Made by a program: the position numbers and the translations under genes | Notes under the pieces: generated by a model | Database searches by the model: none | Told to the model about the DNA's origin: nothing | The model's input: only the letters and a program-made list of their open reading frames with translations | Source: Prevotellaceae bacterium | GTDB taxonomy: Bacteria > Bacteroidota > Bacteroidia > Bacteroidales > UBA932 | Reading direction: 5' to 3' | Length of the DNA: 57,196 nt | NCBI GenBank assembly: GCA_031266015.1 | Contig: JAISBU010000002.1 | Coordinates: 1-57,196 of the forward strand | Part shown: positions 8,852-17,530 of the stretch, piece after piece | Position numbering within the stretch: the first letter of the stretch is position 1 | Layout of the letters: each line of letters begins with the position of its first letter

Positions 8852-9445
8852 TTGAAAAACGATGACTTATATATAGGTAAATTTGTTAGTCTGAATTTTA
8901 AATCTTCGGCAGCAATGGCTGATTTTTATCGCTCATTGCAAATTGATTATCCGAAGTTTTTCAAGATGGACGGATTATCAAAGCTGGGTTTTTTAGCAGC
9001 GGAAAAGATTTTTGAAGAATCGGAAAATCGTTTTGTTTCGCGCGAGGATATTGCGCTAGTAGGCTTCAATCGAAGCTCGTCGCTTGAGGTTGATCGGCGT
9101 TATCAGGAAACAATTCAAGACACGAAAAATTACTTTCCGAGCCCTTCCGTATTCGTATATACGTTGCCGAATATCGTATTGGGCGAGATAGCCATACGAA
9201 ACAAATTGTTCGGCGAAGCTGCGTTTTATGTTTGCGAAGAATTTGATACAGAACAAATTACCCGAACTGCCACCAATGCTTTTCAGGACAGGGAGGTAAA
9301 TAGGGTTCTGTTAGCTTGGCTCGAATACGAAGCAGACACCTGCGAGGCGGTGATGCTGCTCATAGGTAAAATTCCAACTGAAATGACATTTAATGAAGAA
9401 AATTTACTGGCCATAAAAAATCAAAAAACAAATACATCGAAATAA
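8852..9445 (+). CDS. Short ketosynthase-like protein without catalytic triad
   Basis: This 197-residue protein starts at a TTG five bases after the ketosynthase stop; no in-frame ATG precedes the conserved part. The middle, YFPSPSVFVYTLPNIVLGEIAIRN, resembles the region around the active-site entrance of thiolase-fold ketosynthases. However, the protein is half length and has no C-H-H triad. Comparable short ketosynthase-like genes sit next to active ketosynthases in Bacteroidota pigment clusters. I infer a chain-length-factor-like or partner role in a heterodimer, not independent catalysis. An assembly role is also possible. Confidence 0.6.
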   Translation: MKNDDLYIGKFVSLNFKSSAAMADFYRSLQIDYPKFFKMDGLSKLGFLAAEKIFEESENRFVSREDIALVGFNRSSSLEVDRRYQETIQDTKNYFPSPSVFVYTLPNIVLGEIAIRNKLFGEAAFYVCEEFDTEQITRTATNAFQDREVNRVLLAWLEYEADTCEAVMLLIGKIPTEMTFNEENLLAIKNQKTNTSK

Positions 9446-9449
9446 AGTT

Positions 9450-9707
9450 ATGGAAGAGCTGATTTTGAAACTCAAAGAAGAAATTATTGAAGTGTTAAAC
9501 CTCGAAGATGTAAAACCTGCGGATATTGACGAAAATGCGCCGTTATTTGGAGATGGACTAGGATTGGATTCTATTGATGCATTGGAGCTTATCGTGCTAA
9601 TGGAAAAGAGCTATGGAATCAAACTCAAAGACCCCGCGCAAGGCAAGGAAATTTTCAAATCAATATTCGTAATGGCGAAATATATTGCGGAAAACCGAAC
9701 AAAATAA
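9450..9707 (+). CDS. Acyl carrier protein (second)
   Basis: This 85-residue acidic ACP has the 4'-phosphopantetheine motif GDGLGLDSIDALEL and the modified serine at S41. It starts 4 bp after the short ketosynthase-like gene and is directly followed, with no gap, by the third ketosynthase. That packing suggests a working unit of ketosynthase, partner and carrier. It differs clearly in sequence from the ACP at 4525. Confidence 0.92.
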   Translation: MEELILKLKEEIIEVLNLEDVKPADIDENAPLFGDGLGLDSIDALELIVLMEKSYGIKLKDPAQGKEIFKSIFVMAKYIAENRTK

Positions 9708-10931
9708 ATGAGTAAAATTCTCATTACCGGAATGGGCATCGTTTCTGCCATTGGAAACAATGTGCAAGAAACTTTACTTTCGTTGCAGGAAAAACGCAGC
9801 GGCATTGCTGCCTTGCACTATTTGCAGACTTCGCATACGGAATTTCCTGTGGGCGAGGTAAAAATGAGCAACGGGGAAATGAAAAAAATGCTTGATATTT
9901 CCGATAATGTGCCAACAACGCGTACGGCATTGATGGGAATGCTGGCGGTACGCGAAGCCCTTTGTCATAGTGGGTTTGATGCGCAATTATTTGAAAAACA
10001 AGGAGTTGATCCCTTTTTAAGAGTGACGGGAAAACGAGTGGCATTAATTTCAGGCACTACAGTTGGCGGAATGGACAAAAGCGAGCAGTTTTACCTCGAT
10101 TTTTTGGAAAACGACACGCACAATGCCTACATTTCTACCCACGATTGCGGGGCTTGTACGGAAATGATCGCCGATTATTTCGGCATTTTTTCGCAGGTTG
10201 ATACCATTTCAACGGCTTGCTCAAGCGCAGCCAACGCCATTTTGCTGGGTGCAGAGCTGCTCAAAAGCGGTCGCGCCGACATAGTTGTGGCGGGCGGTGC
10301 GGAATGTATCACCAAATTTCACCTCAACGGTTTTAACACGCTGATGATTTTGGACAAAAAACCGTGTCGACCGTTTGACACCACCCGCGCGGGCTTAAAT
10401 CTCGGCGAGGGCGCGGCGTATGTGGTAATGCAGCGCGAAGACAGCACGCAGACAAAATCGCTTGCCGTGCTTTCGGGCTATGCCAATACCTGCGATGCTT
10501 TCCACCAAACCGCCTCGTCGCCCAATGGCGAAGGCGCGTATTCGGCAATGAAATCCGCACTCGAAAATGCCAATCTGCAACCGCAAGACATTGACTATAT
10601 CAACGCGCACGGCACCGGCACGCAAAACAACGACGCAAGCGAAGGAGTGGCAATCGTGCGACTTTTTGGTAGTAAAATTCCTCCTGTCAGCTCTACAAAA
10701 GCATTTACAGGGCACACCACAAGTGCAGCAGGCGGCGTAGAGGCGGTGATTTCTATTTTGGTATTGCAGCACGATTTTATTCCCGAAAATCTGAATTTTT
10801 CGGAAAAAATAGCGGCATTGCCCTTTATACCGTATGTAGGGGCGAAAAAAATCTCGCCCCTACGGCACATTCTTTCCAACTCCTTTGGCTTTGGGGGTAA
10901 TGATACGAGCTTGATTTTTTCAAAGGCTTGA
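9708..10931 (+). CDS. Beta-ketoacyl-ACP synthase (third), FabF-like
   Basis: This 407-residue protein is the most FabF-like of the three ketosynthases. It has C171 in STACSSAANA, H301 in INAHGTGTQNND, K331 and H336 in SSTKAFTGHTTSAAGG, and C-terminal NSFGFGGND. All catalytic residues are present. The loop at residues 376-387 (YVGAKKISPLRH), just before the conserved LSNSFGFGG, is encoded by a palindrome (10836-10863) of a repeat type that otherwise looks intergenic. It would catalyse decarboxylative condensation during polyene elongation, probably together with the following ketosynthase-like protein, whose start lies 2 bp after its stop. Confidence 0.9.
   Translation: MSKILITGMGIVSAIGNNVQETLLSLQEKRSGIAALHYLQTSHTEFPVGEVKMSNGEMKKMLDISDNVPTTRTALMGMLAVREALCHSGFDAQLFEKQGVDPFLRVTGKRVALISGTTVGGMDKSEQFYLDFLENDTHNAYISTHDCGACTEMIADYFGIFSQVDTISTACSSAANAILLGAELLKSGRADIVVAGGAECITKFHLNGFNTLMILDKKPCRPFDTTRAGLNLGEGAAYVVMQREDSTQTKSLAVLSGYANTCDAFHQTASSPNGEGAYSAMKSALENANLQPQDIDYINAHGTGTQNNDASEGVAIVRLFGSKIPPVSSTKAFTGHTTSAAGGVEAVISILVLQHDFIPENLNFSEKIAALPFIPYVGAKKISPLRHILSNSFGFGGNDTSLIFSKA
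10836..10863 (+). repeat. Palindrome read in frame in the FabF-like ketosynthase gene
   Basis: The arms GTAGGGGCGA (10836-10845) and TCGCCCCTAC (10854-10863) pair perfectly over 10 bp around an A-rich 8-nt loop. The palindrome replaces a normally variable loop close to the C-terminus and keeps the frame open. The GTAGGGGCGA hairpin type recurs in several bacterial genomes as a dispersed repeat; that is from memory. Confidence 0.6.
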
Positions 10932-10933
10932 TT

Positions 10934-11983
10934 ATGAGTGAAATTTACATAAATTCCATAAAACAAATTTCCGCTCAAAAACCGCTCACAGACGAATGGT
11001 TTGACGCCCCTGTGCGGTATTCCGAAAATTATGTTCGGGCAATTGACCCCGATTTTAGGCAATATTTTGCGCCAAATGTAGCCCGTCGGTTTGGAAAAAT
11101 TCTCAAACGCGCTTTGGTTGTTTCACAAAAAGCGCTTGAAGAAAGTGACGTAACAAACCCCGATGCAATCATTACAGGCACAGGACTTGGCTGCATTGAA
11201 AATACGGAACTTTTTCTTGATAAACTCGTGAGAGAAGGCGAGGAGTTGCTCAATCCTACGCAGTTTATGCAATCGACTCACAACACCATTTCTTCGCTTA
11301 TCGCCATTGAGGCAAAATGCCACAGCTACAACACAACCTATGCGCACAAAGGCATTTCGTTTGAATGTGCATTACAAGATGCGCTATTGCAGCTGCAATC
11401 GGGCGGTATAAAAACGGCGTTGGTTGGTGCGCACGATGAAATGACCCCCGCTTATTTCACGCTCTTGCAAAAGGCGGGGTTTCTCGGACAAGCAAACCAA
11501 ACCTTTGCCGGCGAAACGGCGGTTGCGATGATGCTGACAAATCAAAAAACAGAGAAATCGTTGTGCAAAATCGAAAACGTAGAGAAATTTTATGGAAACG
11601 TAGAGACGTGGCGCGCCGCATCTCTACAAGTATCTGATATTGACTATATTATGCTCGGCACAAACGGCGTTGCCGAAACCGACCGTATTTATTACGAAAA
11701 TTGCCAAAAACTTTTTCCGGACATTCCGCTGTTGCAATACAAAAATATTTTTGGCGAAAGCTACACCGCGCCTGCGTTTGGCGTGTATGCGGCGGCATTG
11801 TGTTTGAAGAATGGAAAAATACCGGACTTTTTAGAACAAAGAGCAAAGCTTGTTCCGCCAAAACGGGAGAGCGAGGAGCAGAGACAAAATGCAGTACGAA
11901 AAATCCTGTGCTACAATCAGCTTGAAAACAAGAACCATACATTTGTATGTCTAACGTCTAAAAATTTAACGCCTAAAAAATGA
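10934..11983 (+). CDS. Ketosynthase-like protein (chain-length-factor type, PF13723-like)
   Basis: This protein of about 349 residues has overall thiolase-fold ketosynthase spacing (DAIITGTGLGCIENTELFLD, then QFMQSTHNTISS). At the nucleophile position it reads YAHKGISFECALQDA, in place of the TACSSG-type motif, and the downstream catalytic His/Lys blocks are missing. That pattern fits the ketoacyl-synthase N-terminal-like family encoded beside active ketosynthases in aryl polyene clusters. A chain-length-factor role is inferred. The region around residue 223 (NVETWRAASLQ) is encoded by a palindromic repeat. I use the ATG at 10934; a TTG two codons earlier is possible. Its stop overlaps the next start by ATGA. 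Confidence 0.72.
   Translation: MSEIYINSIKQISAQKPLTDEWFDAPVRYSENYVRAIDPDFRQYFAPNVARRFGKILKRALVVSQKALEESDVTNPDAIITGTGLGCIENTELFLDKLVREGEELLNPTQFMQSTHNTISSLIAIEAKCHSYNTTYAHKGISFECALQDALLQLQSGGIKTALVGAHDEMTPAYFTLLQKAGFLGQANQTFAGETAVAMMLTNQKTEKSLCKIENVEKFYGNVETWRAASLQVSDIDYIMLGTNGVAETDRIYYENCQKLFPDIPLLQYKNIFGESYTAPAFGVYAAALCLKNGKIPDFLEQRAKLVPPKRESEEQRQNAVRKILCYNQLENKNHTFVCLTSKNLTPKK
11600..11627 (+). repeat. Palindrome read in frame in the ketosynthase-like gene
   Basis: A 28-bp palindrome has 14-bp arms starting GTAGAGACG and ending CATCTCTAC, with two G-T wobble positions per RNA stem and a GGCGCGCC centre. It encodes NVETWRAAS in frame. This type (GTAGAGACGTGGC...) resembles a repeat seen dispersed in many genomes, from memory. 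Confidence 0.6.
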
Positions 11984-12330
11984 AAGTTATAATTCTAACC
12001 ATACTACAATGTTTTTTGTTAGCAAGCGGACAAGTTTGCTTCAAGTTGGCGGTAGAAAAAATCACAAAATTCCAATTTTCGTGGGCGTATTTTACGGATA
12101 TACTTACAAATTGGTGGCTGTTGGCAAGCGGCGTATGCTTAATTTCGGCAACAGCTTTGTGGGGTTATGTGCTAAAATATTTTGAGTTTTCGGTGGCCTA
12201 TCCCATTACCGCCTTTGCGTACGTTTTCGGGATGCTGGCCGCTGTATTTATTTTTCACGAAACAGTATCTGCAGCTCGTTGGTTTGGAGTTGGGTTAATT
12301 GTGCTTGGGGTTATTTTAATTGCCAAGTAG
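11980..12330 (+). CDS. Small EamA/SMR-type membrane transporter
   Basis: This 116-residue protein has four predicted transmembrane helices, the length and topology of EmrE-like or single-domain EamA proteins. The last two helices (AYPITAFAYVFGMLAAVFIFHETV, split by the conserved F-x-E, then GVGLIVLGVILIAK) carry the signature of the DMT superfamily. It overlaps the preceding gene by ATGA and is followed after 2 bp by the LolA-like gene. Its cargo is unknown; flipping of a lipid-linked intermediate or proton-coupled export of a pigment precursor are both possible. Confidence 0.75.
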   Translation: MKVIILTILQCFLLASGQVCFKLAVEKITKFQFSWAYFTDILTNWWLLASGVCLISATALWGYVLKYFEFSVAYPITAFAYVFGMLAAVFIFHETVSAARWFGVGLIVLGVILIAK

Positions 12331-12332
12331 TT

Positions 12333-12965
12333 ATGAACCGAACGATTGTTGTAATATCCTTATTTTCAATGTTTTACACAAGCGCTTTTGCGCAAGAGGG
12401 AAGAAAATTAAACGACGGCGAAAAAGCTGTTTTCGAGCAAAAAATGATGGAGCAATCCCAAAAAATCAAAACGTTGCAATGCGATTTTGTGCAGGAAAAA
12501 AGTTCGACCTTGGTGATGGAAAAAGCCGTAGCAAAAGGTATTCTGTGCTATCAATCGCCGTCGATGCTGCGTTGGGAGTATCGCACGCCAACACCTTCGA
12601 CTTTAATTTTGAACGGACAAAATGCCGTTTTGCTGGATAAAGATGGCAAACGAGCTGGCAATGAAAAAGCCGTGAAACCACTCGGAAATATCATTATTTC
12701 AATGATAAACGGCGATGGGATAAAAAACAACAAGCAATTTTCTACCGAAATTTTCGAAAGCAACAACCATTTTCTAATCACTCTCACACCGGTTCAAAAA
12801 CGTTTGAAGGAATTTTATAAGAGTATAGCATTAAAAGTTGACAAAAACACCTTCCTCGCCTTCGAAATTTTAATGAATGAAAGATCGGGTGACATGATAG
12901 TTATATATTTGAGTAACAAGAAATTGAATGAAAAAATCGGCGACAAAGAATTTAAGATAAAATGA
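12333..12965 (+). CDS. LolA-like outer-membrane lipoprotein carrier
   Basis: This 210-residue protein has a clear signal peptide (MNRTIVVISLFSMFYTSAFAQ, cleavage after the alanine). A LolA-like half-barrel pattern follows: IKTLQCDFVQEKSSTLVMEK, then PSMLRWEYRTP, where LolA carries its conserved Arg/Trp region. It probably ferries the hydrophobic polyene lipid through the periplasm from the MMPL exporter to the outer membrane. Aryl polyene and flexirubin clusters typically encode such a dedicated homologue besides the housekeeping lolA. I chose the ATG at 12333 because it gives the signal peptide. It overlaps the next gene by ATGA. Confidence 0.88.
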   Translation: MNRTIVVISLFSMFYTSAFAQEGRKLNDGEKAVFEQKMMEQSQKIKTLQCDFVQEKSSTLVMEKAVAKGILCYQSPSMLRWEYRTPTPSTLILNGQNAVLLDKDGKRAGNEKAVKPLGNIIISMINGDGIKNNKQFSTEIFESNNHFLITLTPVQKRLKEFYKSIALKVDKNTFLAFEILMNERSGDMIVIYLSNKKLNEKIGDKEFKIK

Positions 12966-13324
12966 TTTTAAAAGACAATTTGTATACGATAAAATCACAA
13001 AATGCCTCAGAAAATAAAGCCGGTTTTCGCGTGGCGCTTCATGCGGAAAGTTTTATTTACAAAGCCCATTTTCCGAACAACCCAATTACGCCTGGCGTGT
13101 GCCTTATTCAAATGGTGGTCGAGCTTTTCGGTGTATTGCGGGGAGCAGATTTCCGCATCAAAACACTGAAAAATGTGAAATTTACCGCGCCGATTTCGCC
13201 TTTGGCATTCCCCGAAGTAGACGTTGCGCTTGATTTTTCGGAAAACGAAAATCGTTGGCAAATCAAAGCGATAGTAAAAGAAAGCGACACCGTTTTTGCA
13301 AAAATAAGTACGATTTTAGTATGA
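12962..13324 (+). CDS. 3-hydroxyacyl-ACP dehydratase-like hotdog protein (ApeI/FabZ type)
   Basis: This 120-residue hotdog protein has the FabZ-type motif HFPNNPITPGVCLIQMVVE, in which the histidine is catalytic and the later glutamate lines the active site. It would act with the dehydratase at 6777 to introduce trans double bonds. It overlaps both neighbours by ATGA, so translation is coupled to the LolA-like and glycosyltransferase genes. Confidence 0.85.
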   Translation: MILKDNLYTIKSQNASENKAGFRVALHAESFIYKAHFPNNPITPGVCLIQMVVELFGVLRGADFRIKTLKNVKFTAPISPLAFPEVDVALDFSENENRWQIKAIVKESDTVFAKISTILV

Positions 13325-14058
13325 AGATTTGTGCGCTCATACCTGTTTATAATTCTGAAAAGCATATTGCCAATGTACTTAAATCCGTTGTGCAATATGC
13401 TGATAATATTATCGTTGTAAATGACGGCTCAACAGACGGAACACAACAGGAAATTGCGGATCAAACCGGAAACGACAGCCGTATAGCTGTTGTTTCCTAC
13501 GAAAAAAACAGAGGTAAAGGCTACGCTTTGCAGCAGGGTTTTCGGCGGGCATTGCAGCTCGGTTTTACGCACGCCATAACGCTTGATGCCGATGGTCAGC
13601 ATGTGGCAAGCGACATTCCTTTTTTGCAACAAACGGCAACGGAAAACCCTAATGCTCTGATAGTTGGCTCGCGGAAGTTTGATAACCCGAATATGCCCGG
13701 AGGCAGTAAGTTTGCCAACAATTTTTCCAACTTTTGGTTTACGGTGCAAACGGGTAGAAAGCTGCCCGATACGCAAACCGGCTTTCGCGTTTATCCGTTG
13801 CAGAGAATAGAAAAAATGCACCTGTTCACCAATCGTTACGAGGCTGAATTGGAGCTGCTTGTACGTTGTGCATGGCGGAACATAAGGCTCATTCCACAGG
13901 CAATTGATGTACGTTATCCGCCTGAAAATGAGAGACTTTCTCACTTCCGCGCGGGCAAAGATTTTTTCAGAATTTCGGTGTTGAATACGGTTTTGTGCTT
14001 TTTTGCAGTGGTTTATGGTTATCCAAGTCTATTTTTGAGAAAAGTTTTTCATAAATGA
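13321..14058 (+). CDS. Family 2 glycosyltransferase (DPM1-like)
   Basis: This 245-residue GT-A enzyme starts at MKICALIPVYNSEKHI and has VNDGSTDGT at residues 33-41, GKGYALQQGF around 66-74 and the metal-binding DADGQH at 89-94. The pattern resembles dolichol-phosphate mannosyltransferase-type GT2 enzymes. A basic, hydrophobic C-terminus suggests membrane association. In pigment clusters this enzyme may glycosylate the lipid anchor or head group; donor and acceptor are unknown. The ATG at 13321 overlaps the dehydratase stop; an upstream in-frame start at 13255 would overlap the dehydratase by 70 bp and does not match the family. Confidence 0.88.
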   Translation: MKICALIPVYNSEKHIANVLKSVVQYADNIIVVNDGSTDGTQQEIADQTGNDSRIAVVSYEKNRGKGYALQQGFRRALQLGFTHAITLDADGQHVASDIPFLQQTATENPNALIVGSRKFDNPNMPGGSKFANNFSNFWFTVQTGRKLPDTQTGFRVYPLQRIEKMHLFTNRYEAELELLVRCAWRNIRLIPQAIDVRYPPENERLSHFRAGKDFFRISVLNTVLCFFAVVYGYPSLFLRKVFHK

Positions 14059-17000
14059 GCCATTTCTTTATCCACCTATTCGACTTTTTCAGGCGTCGTA
14101 AAGTGCTGTTATGGTTGCTTTTGGCCGGCATTGTGGCTTTATCGGCGGTGTCTGCCTCGCGGATTTCGTTTGTGGAAGATATTTCATCGTTTTTGCCAAA
14201 CAATGCTGATAGTAAGAGGATTAACGAGGCATATCAGAAAATTGGGGCGGCGAATAGGATTATGGTTACTTTTTCGCAACGCGACACGGCAACCGGAGTT
14301 GATGAGGAATTATTGAGCGGCGCAGCAGCCCGTTTTGCCGAAATTTTGCAAGCGAGCGATTCGGCCAGGCATATCAAAGTGTTGACGTATGAAGTTGATA
14401 ATGAAATATTTAGTGAAGTAGCTGATTTTATTACGCAAAATATTCCCTATTTTCTCGAAGAAGACGACTATCAGCGAATAGACAGCTTTATTCAACCGCA
14501 AATAGTTGAAAATCAATTGAAAGCGGATAAAGAGTTGCTGATGTCGCCAATGGGCGGTTTTGTGCGAAGTGTAATTTTGAACGATCCGCTGCATTTTTCG
14601 AAAAATGCGCTTAAAAACCTTGAGGTCTTTAAGCAGAACAACAGCTACAGTACTGATAATGGATTTATTTTCAACAAGAAAGGCGAGTGCATTGTAACCA
14701 TAACCTCTAGCTATCCTGTTTCGGAAACGGCTAACAATAAGCTGCTTGCCAATGAAATTTATAACGTTGTTAATCAGGCTGTTAGTGAATTTAACGGGGA
14801 AGTTAAAATCGTGCCTTTCGGGGCTGCTCTCATTTCTATTGCCAATGCCGAACAAATTAAAAAAGATTCGGTTTTTGCTGTTTCCATTGCCCTGATTTTA
14901 ATTCTTGCGCTGCTTTTTTATTTTTTTAGAAACGGTAAACAACTGTTACTCATTGCATTATCGGTAGCATTTGGGGCCTTGTTTTCGCTCGGCGCAATGG
15001 TGTTGTTCAAATCAACAATCTCTGTTATTGCCATCGGCATTGCTTCCATAATTTTTGGCATTGCCATCAACTACCCGTTGCATTTTTTGGCGCATTACAG
15101 ACACCATCCAAGCATTCTGCAAACGATTAAAGAAATAGTTAACCCTCTGTTAATCGGGAACATAACTACGGTTGGGGCGTTTCTTTCACTGCTCTTTATT
15201 TCTTCGCCGGCCATGCACGATTTGGGGCTGTTTTCAGCATTTTTGCTGATTGGGACTATTGTTTTTGTGCTGGTGTTTTTGCCGCATTTCCTTTCAGAGC
15301 AAAGATCGAAAAACAAAGAACAAAGACAGGAAGCGCCTGTTTTTACAAGACTTTCTAACTTTTCCCCTGAAAAAAATAAGCTCGTTGTGCTGATTTTCTT
15401 GATTTTTACCCTTGCGCTGTTCTTTTTCAGCTTCGGAACAAAATTTGAAAGTAACCTGCACGCTATCAACTATATGACTGCTGAACAACGAGCCGAAATG
15501 AATATGCTGATGGCGGAAAATAAGGAAAAAACGGCTTATGTTGTGGCAGAAGGAAAAACTACGGAAGAGGCGTTGCAAAACTATGAAGAGCTTGTTGAGC
15601 CACAAATGCGTAAGTTGTCAAGCAAATCAGGTATTGCCAACTTTTTCCCTTCAAAAGAGCGGCAGCATAAAAAGATTGAGCGCTGGAATAAATTTTGGGA
15701 ATGGAACGATAGCGCGAACCACGAATGTTCCAAAAAAGATTTATTTACCGGAAATCTTAGTCAACTAGCTAAAAAAAAAGGTTTTAACGCGGGTGTTTTC
15801 AGCAGCTTCAACAAAGTAGTAAATAAAAACTATGAGGTACGGGATTTTGAATATTTTGCGCCGATTTATAAAAATATGGGCGAAAATTATTTTTCGATAG
15901 ATAGTTCTAAAACATTGATATACACAATCATACGAGGATATAGTGAAAAAATATCAGGTGTTATGCGCAACGCCCCTGTAAACGCTCCGGTGTTTACTTT
16001 CGACGATACCTCCTCTGCGCTTTTATCGTGTTTGCCTTCCTCTTTTTCTCGTTTGGAAGAGTTGAGCTGGCCATGCTCACGTTTATTCCGATGGCCGTCG
16101 GTTGGATATGGATTTTGGGGCTGATGCATATCTTTGGCCTGAAATTCAACATCGTAAATATCATTCTGGCCACCTTTATCTTCGGGCAGGGCGATGATTA
16201 CACAATTTTCGTTACCGAAGGGCTGATTTACGAGTACAGCTATCGCAAAAAAATGCTCGCCTCGTTCAAAACTTCCATCATGCTGTCGGCAACCATACTT
16301 TTTATCGCCATCGGGATGTTGATTTTTGCAAAACATCCTGCAATGCGCTCTTTGGCGGAGCTGACTATGGTGGGAATGGTGTCGGTGGTGCTGTGTGCAT
16401 ACTTGCTTCCACCGTTGATTTACAAATGGTTAGTTTATGCAAAAGGCAAAAATCGCATTATGCCGATTACGCTTTGGAATTTGGTAAAAACCGGTTTTAG
16501 CTTCACCGTTTTCCTTGTTTGTAGCATTATTGTTACGCTTGGCGGCTTTTTTATTCTTACAATCGGAGGAAAAGCAAGGAAGAATAAGCTTTTGTATCAC
16601 AATATTTTATGTCAAAGTTTTAAAATTTTGGCAAAATGGATGCCACAAGTGAAGTACAAAATTCATAACCCGCACGGCGAAACTTTCAACAAGCCCGCCG
16701 TAATTATTTGCAACCACCAAAGCCATTTGGATCTACTTTACACGCTGCTTTTGTCGCCCAAAGTCATCACGCTGACCAACAAGTGGGTTTGGAAATCTCC
16801 GTTTTACGGATGGATAATTCGCTATGCCGACTTTCTGCCTATTGCAGACGGCATGGAGCAAAACATCGATAAGCTCAGAGCTTTTACCGATGACGGCTAT
16901 TCGATTCTTGTTTTCCCCGAAGGCACACGCTCGCCCGACTGTTCGATAGGGCGCTTCCATAAAGGAGCATTCTATCTTGCCGGAGCGCTGCAGCTGGATA

Positions 17001-17530
17001 TTCTTCCTATTGTCATTCACGGCGTCAGACATGTCCTGCCCAAACAGGAATTTCTGTTAAGAAAAGGGGAAGTGAATGTTTTCATTGAGCAAAGAATAGT
17101 GGGCAAAGAGAAAAAGCAAACAGAAGATTTGGAGCTGCTCAATATCGCAAAAGACGTAAGAAAACTTTATCAAAAACGCTATGCCGAAGCTGCGCTACAA
17201 ATTGAAACGCCAGACTATTTGGCCGATAAAGTACTAAAAAACTACATCTACAAAGGCGCTGCGATAGAGAAAGCAGCTAGGAAATCGCTGAAAAAGCACA
17301 AAAATTTTGTAGAACAAATTGCAAAACTCCCTGAAAACGGAGAAGTTACAATACAAAATATCGGCTATGGCGAGTATGCATTGATGGCAGCATTAGCTAA
17401 GAAAAACCTGAAAATAGCTGCCGTTGAAGTTGATTTAGACAAGCTGGAAATCGCTAAAAATTGTGCCGACGTACCTGAAAACTTGGTATTTGTCCACAAA
17501 TTACACGAAAATGAATCGCATGGAAAATAG
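14055..17530 (+). pseudogene. MMPL-family exporter fused to PlsC-type acyltransferase, frame-disrupted
   Basis: The first frame (14055-16124) encodes an MMPL/RND-like exporter: an N-terminal helix, a periplasmic domain and five helices around residues 275-410. The second half of the transporter continues in another frame from about 16007 (YLLCAFIVFAFLFFSFGRVE), with FGQGDDYTIF and further helices. It runs on into an acyltransferase domain (NHQSHLD around 16712, FPEGTRS around 16915) and a short Rossmann-like tail, ending at 17530. Compared with the family as I remember it, about 18 residues between VFTFDD and the next helix are missing, so this looks like a small deletion that also shifts frame. 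An intact protein of about 1,170 residues would export the aryl-polyene lipid and acylate it. Confidence 0.82.

Noticed and set aside
16028..17530. A separate acyltransferase gene starting inside the transporter
   Set aside because: The first 110 residues are the missing transmembrane half of the MMPL exporter, so this is the second part of a frameshifted fusion gene, not an independent gene.
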